This document shows, piece after piece, positions 56,994 to 64,000 of a stretch of DNA of 64,000 nucleotides. The DNA is from Flavobacteriales bacterium. Its GTDB lineage: Bacteria > Bacteroidota > Bacteroidia > Flavobacteriales_F > PHOS-HE28. The translations under genes were made by a program, and so were the position numbers. The notes beneath the pieces were generated by a model. That model saw only the letters and a list, made by a program, of their open reading frames with translations. It searched no databases and was not told the DNA's origin. Each line of letters starts with the position of its first letter. The stretch's first letter is position 1. The stretch covers positions 1 through 64,000 of the forward strand of contig JADJDP010000018.1 in assembly GCA_016702645.1 (NCBI GenBank). Direction: 5' to 3'.

Positions 56994-59900
56994 GTTGAGG
57001 GCGGGTCCATCACCCGCACGGCATGGATGGCGTTCAACAGTTCTTCACGGCTGAAGGGCTTCGGGATGTGGCCGATCATGCCCGCTTCACGGCACAACTT
57101 CAGCTCGGCCTCCATCACGTTCGCCGTCATGGCGACGATGGGCACACGCGACCGGTCATCCGGAAGGGCGCGTATGGCGCGCGTGGCATCGTAGCCGTTC
57201 ATCTCCGGCATCTGCACGTCCATCAGGATCACATCATAGTCGCCTGACCCCGCCATCTGCACCGCGATCGTTCCGTTCTCCGCTCGGTCCACGCGCACGC
57301 CGGGAATGGCATCCTCCAGTTCATCCTGCGCCACCATGGCGTTGAACTCGTTGTCCTCGGCAAGGAGGATGCGAAGGCCACGCAACATCACCTCGTCTGC
57401 CGTGCCGCTGATCTGTTTTTCGATGGTTGCGGCGATGCTGAAGGGTATCGACACCATGAAGTTGCTTCCCTTGTCCTTTTCGCTGATGGCCGTCAAGGTG
57501 CCTCCCTGCATTTCAACCAGCCGCTTGCTGATGGAGAGGCCCAGGCCGGTTCCACCGTACTTCCGTGTGGTGTCGCTGTATGCCTGCGTGAACTCCTCGA
57601 ACACCCGGTCGAGGCGGTCCTGGGGGATCCCCACGCCAGTGTCGCTCACCATGATGCGAAGCATGCAGTGCGTTGCGGTAAGGTCCGACGCGCCTACCGA
57701 AATGCGCACTTCGCCCTCTTCGGTGAACTTTATGCCATTGCCCACCAGGTTGAGCAGGACCTGCTGCAGCCGTGTTGGATCCCCGATCAAGCGACGTGGC
57801 ACGTCAGGGTCGATATCGAGGTTCAGCTGCAGGCCCTTTTCCTCCGCCTTGAAATGCAACAGGTCTCGGATATGGGCGACGAGCTCATGCGTGTCGAACG
57901 GTACGCTCTCCAGGATGATCTTCCCGGCCTCCATCTTGGACAGGTCGAGGATGTCGTTGATGACCACGAGCAAGTTGTCGGAACTCTGCGCTATGGCGTC
58001 TAGGTACTTATCCTGTTCCGGTGGATGCTCGTTGCGGCGCAGGATGCCGGTCATGCCCATGATGGCGTTCATGGGTGTCCGGATCTCGTGGCTCATGTTG
58101 GCCAGGAACTGCTGTTTGATCAGTTCGCTCTTCTCCGCGCGTTCCTTGGCATGGCTCAACTCGGCCGTGCGCACCGCGACGGTCTGCTCCAGTAGTTCCT
58201 TCTGCCGTTTGAGCCCGGCCGTGCGCAAACTGATGAACAGCACGATGCTTCCAGCGATCACGAGCACATACGATAGGTACGCCCACCAGGTCTTCCACCA
58301 TGGCGGCAGCACCACGAGGTTGAACGAGGTTCCTTGCTCGTCCCAGATCCCATCGCGGTTGTCGCCCCGCACACGGAAGGTGTAAGTGCCGGGATCGAGG
58401 TTGGTGTAGATGGCGGAGTTGTCGGTGCCGGACATGATCCAATCGGGATCGAAGCCTTCCAGCTTGTACTGGTAGCGATGTTCCTCGGGTGCGGAGAACT
58501 CCATGCTCGCGAAGGAGAAGGTGACCATGTTCGCGCTGTAGGGGATCCGCATGCCCTCGCTCAAGTAGCTCGGTGCCTGCAAGGCCGCATTGTCCTCCTC
58601 GAATGCGATCGAGCGGTTCATGAGCTTGATGTCCGTTATCCGCACGTCCACGGGCCGCGCATCCTCTCTCAGTTCATCCGGATGGAAGTGGTTGAATCCG
58701 TTCACCCCGCCGAAGAAGAGCCTTCCGTCCTTCAACTTGCAGAACGCGTTGCGATTGAACTCATCGCTCTGAAGGCCATCGCTCGCGGTGAAATTCCGGA
58801 AGGTGTTGGAGGAAGGTGAATAGTGCGAGATGCCCTTGTTGGTGCTCATCCACAGGTCTCCGTCCGCATCGCTCAGGATACCATAGACCACATCGTTCGG
58901 AAGGCCATCCTTCTCTGTGAGGCGTGTGCACGTGCCGGTGCGTTTGTCGAAACGGTTCAGGCCACCGCCGTTCGTACCGATCCAGAGGTAGCGGTCCGGT
59001 TCCGTCGGATCGGCAAGGATGGAGAAGATCAGGTCGAAGCTCAGCGACGTGGGATCATCCGGGTCGTTCGCGTAGTGCTTCCATGCTCCCGTGGATGGAT
59101 CCAATCGCAGCAGGCCTTTCACCGTGCCGATCCAGAAGATGCCTTGTGCATCCTGGTGGATCGCTTGGACGAAGAGGTAAGGATACTGGACGGGTACGAC
59201 TGGAAATCGAAAGCGGGAGAATCGGTGGCTCGACTTGTCGAAACGGTAGAAGGCGGTGTCGCACCCGAACCAGAGTGCCTTGTTCCCATCTTGATGGATG
59301 GGGAAGCAGGATTTGCGGTGTGGCACCAATCGTCCGGTCTCATCGGCGAGCGGGAAACGTTGGGCGTTGCCCGTCTTGAGATCCAGGCTGAACAGGTCGC
59401 CTTTGCAGAGCCAGAGCAGTCCGTCCTCGTCCTGCGTGACGGCTTCGGTGTCATCGATCAGGCCATCGAATAGCTTCTTGAGTTCAGCACCTTGATCGAC
59501 CGACTCCGCGATGAAGGTGCGCGTGGCAGGGTCGAATACGCTGAGGAACTTGCGTTGGCTGAGGCTGAGCACATCGCCATCAATGGTGGGTTGCAACCAG
59601 CGCACGCTCGCCCCTGGCTGCGTGTTGAAACGCTCGACGCGCGGGTCGTACGCGAGCACACCATAGCCGGCCGACCCGACCCACACCAGTCCGTTACGGT
59701 CCTGATACGTGGAGATCACGTTGTCCAATATCCCGTTCAGATTAGGGTCCCTTGGTCGCACCATCGTCATGCGCAGCGTGCGGGTATCGAAGCGCCAGAG
59801 TTGCCCTGTGCCGATCCACATCGATCCATTCGCATCGATGGTCACTTGGTCGGTTTCCAGCCGACTGCCACCCGGATAGTCGACCTGGTGAACGATCCTG

Positions 59901-60723
59901 GAACGGCGGTAACGGGATCGTACTCCGCGATGAAGTAGGGGTACACGCCGAAGATCCTTCCGGTCTTCTCGTCTTCCAAGATCATGCCGTTCACGTGCGT
60001 GTTCCGGTCCTCGTTCCACGGACCGGCGCTCAGGCGCTGCATATCCAATGTATCCATCCGGTCAGGTCCGGAATTGTTCGGGTGGAAACGGAACGAGCAA
60101 TTGGCGAAGAGGTAGCCCCAGATCACACCTCGTGCGTCCTGCATGATCCGGCAGGGCCTGTTGAAGTAGCGCCGCACCGTATACATGGGCAGTGCTGTCG
60201 GACCAACTCCGGCAGGTGTGGTGAACGAAACCTTGAAAAGTCCCTTGGTCGTGGCCGCCCAGATGTTGCCATCAGCGTCTTCCTCCACATTCAGCACCAT
60301 GGACGCATCCCCATCCGCTCCCAAGCGGATATGCTGGAACACTTCGTGTTGACGATCGAAGACATCAAGACCCTTGGTCGCCATCCCAACCCAGATCCTC
60401 CCGTTGGTGTCCTCGGCGATGCAGCTGATGTAATTTTCTGCCAACGTGGTGGAATCGGTGGCATTGTTCCGGTAGACCTTGAAACCATAGCCGTCAAAAC
60501 GGTCGAGTCCATCTTTCGTGGCGAACCACATGAAGCCGTATCGATCCTGCATGATGCGCGTCACCATGCCCTGCGAGAGCCCGTCGTTGATGGTGAGCAG
60601 GCGGAAGGGAAGCGAAACGGTGTCCGAAGCAACCGCGTGCGGGTGGAGGCGCGATGGCCCCTGCGCGACCGCGCCTGCATGCAGGGCAGCGGCGAACAGC
60701 AAGGACAACGAGGAGCGCTTCAT
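56990..60723 (-). CDS. Hybrid histidine kinase (reg_prop/Y_Y_Y sensor), one frameshift
   Basis: About 1244 residues. Signal peptide (MKRSSLSLLFAAALHAGAVA), then 'FRLLTINDGLSQGMVTRIMQ', 'DRYGFMWFATKDGLDRFDGY' and about 14 reg_prop blades in two propellers ('WIGTGQLWRFDTRTLRMTMV', 'WIGTNGGGLNRFDKRTGTCT', 'LWMSTNKGISHYSPSSNTFR'). One shift near 59905 ('AEYDPVTAVPGS' to 'RIVHQVDYPGGSRLETDQVT'). Y_Y_Y 'EEHRYQYKLEGFDPDWIMSG'; membrane helix 'LSYVLVIAGSIVLFISL'; HisKA 'FLANMSHEIRTPMNAIMGMT'; ATPase 'LLNLVGNGIKFTEEGEVRIS'; receiver 'YDVILMDVQMPEMNGYDATR'. In Bacteroides such sensors often read glycans and carry an AraC-type domain; here that domain is absent. 4-base overlaps on both sides. Confidence 0.92.
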
Positions 60724-63700
60724 CCCTTGGATGGTTGTGTGGAAAGCACGCTGTGCAGCACATTCACGAGTTCTTCACGCTTGAAGGGTTTCGGCACGAA
60801 GCCGTTCATGCGGGCCTCCATGCACTTGTCCACCTCGGCCTTCAGCACGTTCGCCGTCATGGCGATGATCGGGATTCGCGACTTGTTCCCTGCCAGCGCA
60901 CGGATCGCCCGTGCAGCATCGAAGCCGTTCATCTCCGGCATCTGGATGTCCATCAGCACCAGGTCGTAGTTCCCGGCCTTCACCATCTCCACGGCGATAC
61001 GTCCATTGCCCGCTACATCCACATGGGACCCGGGGATAACGTCCGCCAGCTCATCCTGAGCCACCATCACGTTGAACTCGTTGTCCTCCGCGAGCAGGAT
61101 GCGCAGGTCGTGTAACACGCCAGCGGGCGCGTCTTTCATTTCCGCCTTTGCTGAAGTCTCCTTGCTCGGCAACCCATAAGGCAACTCCACCGTGAAGGTG
61201 CTCCCTGCACCGTGGGTGCTCTCCATGACGATGGTGCCGTGCTGTAGTTCCACGAGCCGCTTCGTGATCGTGAGTCCCAGGCCACTTCCGCCGTATTTAC
61301 GGCTGGTCTCATTGTCCGCCTGCGTGAATTCCTCGAAGATGCTCCCCTTGCGATCATCCCGGATACCGATACCGGTATCGCTGGTGACGAATGACAGCAC
61401 GACCCGATCAGCGCTCTGCTCTTTCACATGCACAGCGATCCTCACCTCACCCTTTTCGGTGAACTTGATCGCATTGCCCACCAGGTTCAGCATGATCTGA
61501 CCAAGGCGCGTGGGGTCTCCCATCACCCTTGCCGGGACATCCTCATCCACCTTGCATTCGAACCGCAATCCCTTCTCTTCGGCCTTATGGCGGAGGATAT
61601 CCATGGCTTGCCGGAGCACATCCCGAGGTTGCAAGACCACCCGCTCCAGCTCGATCTTGCCCGCCTCCAATTTGCCAATGTCGAGGATGTCGTTGAGGAT
61701 CACGAGCAGGTTGCTGGAGCTCTCGGCAATGGCCGCGAGGTATTTCTCCTGAGCAGGCAGTCGTTCGTTCCGCCGCAGGCTGGAGGTCATGCCCATGATC
61801 GCGTTCATCGGCGTGCGGATCTCGTGGCTCATATTGGCCAGGAACTGTTGCTTGATCCGTTCACTGTGCTCGGCACGCCGCCGTTGCGCATCGGCTTCCT
61901 CCTTTTCGTGGATCAAGGCCTCGGTGCGTTCCGCAACGGTCACTTCAAGGATCTCCTTCTGTTTCTGCAGTCCAGCGGTGCGCAATCGGATATAAAGGAG
62001 CAGGCTGCCCGCTGCAACGAGCGCGTACATCACATAAGCCCACCAGGTCTTCCACCACGGAGGCAACACCACCAATTGGAACGAAGTGCCTTCCGTGTCC
62101 CAGACCCCATCGCGATTGTCACCCCGAACACGGAAGGTGTAGGTGCCCGGATCGAGGTTGGTGTAGATCGCGGAGTTCGCCGTGCCGGCCATGATCCAAT
62201 CGGGATCGAAGCCATCCAGCTTGTATTGGTAGTGGTGAAGCTCCGGGGACGAGAACTCCATGCTGGCGAACTCGAAGGTGACCATGTTCTCGCTGTACGG
62301 GATCTCCATTCCATCGCTCAGGTACACCGGCAAGCGTAAGAGCGGATCCGATGCGTTGAACTCGACCGACCGATTGATCAGCTTGATGCCGGTGATATGG
62401 ATCTGCGACGGGCGTGGATCATCCTTCAGCTCCTCCGGCTTGAAGTAGTTGAAGCCGTTCACGCCACCGAAGAACAGCGTACCATCGCTCAGCTTGCAGT
62501 ACGCATAGCGATTGAACTCATCGCTCTGGAGGCCATAGCTCTCGTCGAAATTCCGGAACACGTTCGTGCTCGGCGTGAACCGGGAGATCCCTTTGTTGGT
62601 GCTCATCCACAGGTTGCCCGAGGCATCGCTGAGCACGCCGTAGACCACATCATTGGGCAATCCCTGTGCGCTGGAGTACCGCGTCACCTTGCCGGTGGTC
62701 TTGTCGAAGCGGTTCAATCCCCCTCCGTTGGTGCCGATCCAAAGCACGTTCGGGTCCGACGGGTCCGGTTCAATGCTGAAGATCACGTTCACTGCCAGCG
62801 TCGACGGATCCGCGGCATCATTCTCATAGTGCTTCCAACTCTGGTCGCGCGGGTCGAAGCGGAGCAGGCCACGGAGAGTGCCCAGCCAGAAGATCCCATC
62901 CTTGGCCTCGTGGATCACCTGCAGGAATTCATAGGCTTCCCTAACCGCAGGGATCGGGTACGCGAATGCGGTGAACGCATGGGTCTCGTGGTCGAATCGC
63001 CAGAAGGCCGTCTTCCAACCGAACCAGACGTCATCCCGCTTGTCGAGGTGGAGCGGGAAGCAATACTCACGGATAAGTTCGTTCCGGTCGGGAGCCTCCG
63101 ATGGGATGAACCGCTCCAGCACGTTTTGAGCCGGGCCATAGCGGACCAGACCGCCCGCGCTGAGCCAATAGGAGCCATCCTTGGCTTGGAGCGTGGACAT
63201 GGGCCATGTGTTGTAACCGTCCAGTGCGGCACGGCCATCGTACTCGTGACGACCGACTTCCAGCGAATAGCGCTCCGTGGCCGGGTCGAACACGCTCATG
63301 AAGTGGGACGTGCGACCGATCAGGACCTTGTCATCGATGGTCCGGGCCATCCCGTTCATGCTCTGATCCGGATGGTTGTGGAAGCGTTCGATCCGCGGAT
63401 CGTACTGGAGTACGCCGTACCCTGTTGTGCCGATCCAGATGAGCCTGTTCCGATCGAGGTAGGTGTACACCACGTTCTCGGTCATGGTCTGCAGGTTCGG
63501 GTCACGCGCGTTCAGTCGTGTCAACCGGGCGCTAACAGGGTCGAATCGGAACAGGCCCGTCCTTCCAGCGATCCAGATCGCACCTTTCTGGTCGACGGTC
63601 GCCACCGTGTGCGAAAGGGTCAGGATGTTGGGAGGTCCTTCGTAGATCGTTCTGATCACCGCGTCATCCGCATCCACCTCGGCCACGCCGAATTCATGCA

Positions 63701-64000
63701 ACGCGTACATCCTGTCGCGGACGGTATCCTCGACCATGATCGCTTCGAACCGGTCAATATCGGAGACACGTGTTGGTCGGTCCCATTGCACGCTATCCAC
63801 GCGGTCCTTACCGCCGTGGTCCGGAACGATGCGATAGAACATCCTGTTCTCCTCGTGTCCCCAGACCCTTCCCTTCCGGTCCGCATGGGCCATGACCTTT
63901 TGGGAGAAGAAGTGGGTGAGCTTGAAGTCGCGGAGCGAACGGTGGTCCGAGCTCTTCGTTGACGATCCGTTGAACGTGATCTTCACCAAACCCTTCCTCG
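60720..64000 (-). CDS. Hybrid histidine kinase (reg_prop/Y_Y_Y sensor), 5' end outside window
   Basis: Open to the window edge, no break in 1093 codons. By comparison with the gene at 56990 it lacks the signal peptide and the first roughly 150 residues, which lie beyond 64000. Present: reg_prop blades ('WIAGRTGLFRFDPVSARLTR', 'WIGTTGYGVLQYDPRIERFH', 'WIGTNGGGLNRFDKTTGKVT'), Y_Y_Y ('LHHYQYKLDGFDPDWIMAGT'), membrane helix 'YVMYALVAAGSLLLYIRL', HisKA 'FLANMSHEIRTPMNAIMGMT', ATPase 'MLNLVGNAIKFTEKGEVRIA', 'GGSGLGLTITKR', receiver 'LRILLAEDNEFNVMVAQDEL', 'YDLVLMDIQMPEMNGFDAAR', 'GFVPKPFKREELVNVL'. Its stop overlaps the next kinase's ATG by 4 bases, so at least four kinases are translated from one mRNA. 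Confidence 0.93.
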   Translation of the reverse strand, partial: RKGLVKITFNGSSTKSSDHRSLRDFKLTHFFSQKVMAHADRKGRVWGHEENRMFYRIVPDHGGKDRVDSVQWDRPTRVSDIDRFEAIMVEDTVRDRMYALHEFGVAEVDADDAVIRTIYEGPPNILTLSHTVATVDQKGAIWIAGRTGLFRFDPVSARLTRLNARDPNLQTMTENVVYTYLDRNRLIWIGTTGYGVLQYDPRIERFHNHPDQSMNGMARTIDDKVLIGRTSHFMSVFDPATERYSLEVGRHEYDGRAALDGYNTWPMSTLQAKDGSYWLSAGGLVRYGPAQNVLERFIPSEAPDRNELIREYCFPLHLDKRDDVWFGWKTAFWRFDHETHAFTAFAYPIPAVREAYEFLQVIHEAKDGIFWLGTLRGLLRFDPRDQSWKHYENDAADPSTLAVNVIFSIEPDPSDPNVLWIGTNGGGLNRFDKTTGKVTRYSSAQGLPNDVVYGVLSDASGNLWMSTNKGISRFTPSTNVFRNFDESYGLQSDEFNRYAYCKLSDGTLFFGGVNGFNYFKPEELKDDPRPSQIHITGIKLINRSVEFNASDPLLRLPVYLSDGMEIPYSENMVTFEFASMEFSSPELHHYQYKLDGFDPDWIMAGTANSAIYTNLDPGTYTFRVRGDNRDGVWDTEGTSFQLVVLPPWWKTWWAYVMYALVAAGSLLLYIRLRTAGLQKQKEILEVTVAERTEALIHEKEEADAQRRRAEHSERIKQQFLANMSHEIRTPMNAIMGMTSSLRRNERLPAQEKYLAAIAESSSNLLVILNDILDIGKLEAGKIELERVVLQPRDVLRQAMDILRHKAEEKGLRFECKVDEDVPARVMGDPTRLGQIMLNLVGNAIKFTEKGEVRIAVHVKEQSADRVVLSFVTSDTGIGIRDDRKGSIFEEFTQADNETSRKYGGSGLGLTITKRLVELQHGTIVMESTHGAGSTFTVELPYGLPSKETSAKAEMKDAPAGVLHDLRILLAEDNEFNVMVAQDELADVIPGSHVDVAGNGRIAVEMVKAGNYDLVLMDIQMPEMNGFDAARAIRALAGNKSRIPIIAMTANVLKAEVDKCMEARMNGFVPKPFKREELVNVLHSVLSTQPSKG

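Noticed and set aside
62397..63962. 521-codon open frame on the plus strand, and similar ones at 52329-53879, 5088-5930 and 9600-10784
   Set aside because: All antisense to clearly recognised genes, rich in His, Arg, Gly and Val, and without any family motif.

Overview
The window is chromosomal DNA from a high-GC member of the Bacteroidota. The evidence is several proteins with type IX secretion (T9SS) C-terminal sorting domains, a gliding-motility-type C-terminal domain on two surface proteins, SusD-free but reg_prop/Y_Y_Y hybrid histidine kinases, DUF1599 and BT_3928-type DoxX proteins, and -7 promoter elements of the TAnnTTTG / TAnnTTCG type. An uncultured Flavobacteriales-like lineage is my best guess, not a firm assignment. 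No tRNA, rRNA, CRISPR array, transposase or phage gene was seen.

Layout. 1-2.5 kb (minus strand): the start of a branched-chain aminotransferase, a sulfotransferase-like gene, rplS and trmD. 2.6-17.5 kb: a secreted TPR protein, an RND/MMPL exporter, a WG-repeat protein, a 1878-residue repeat adhesin, a spermidine-synthase-like methyltransferase and two related membrane nucleotide cyclases. 17.6-32.4 kb: housekeeping genes (folP, DUF1599, BT_3928-type) mixed with many small exported proteins and lipoproteins, an M36 metallopeptidase, an S41 peptidase and a metallo-beta-lactamase-fold enzyme, plus a gene-poor patch with short palindromes at 30.1-31.0 kb. 32.5-38.4 kb: three tandem paralogues, each with a signal peptide, TPRs, one membrane helix and a class III cyclase domain. 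38.5-46.7 kb: a run of T9SS cargo proteins. 46.9-64 kb: five hybrid histidine kinases (three with a reg_prop propeller sensor, two with a TPR sensor), a free Hpt protein and a LuxR-type response regulator, all on the minus strand and mostly joined by 4-base ATGA overlaps.

How the genes may work together: the hybrid kinases end in a receiver domain and have no DNA-binding domain. The free Hpt protein and the LuxR-type regulator inside the same gene run are the obvious next relay steps. The TPR sensor and its membrane/juxtamembrane segment are shared between cyclases and kinases, and a broken cyclase 3' end lies directly behind one TPR kinase. This suggests that the output domain was swapped during evolution.

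Caution: about 21 single-base frameshifts interrupt otherwise well-conserved genes, including the essential rplS and trmD. Many sit in G/C runs. I treat them as probable assembly errors and give restored gene limits.
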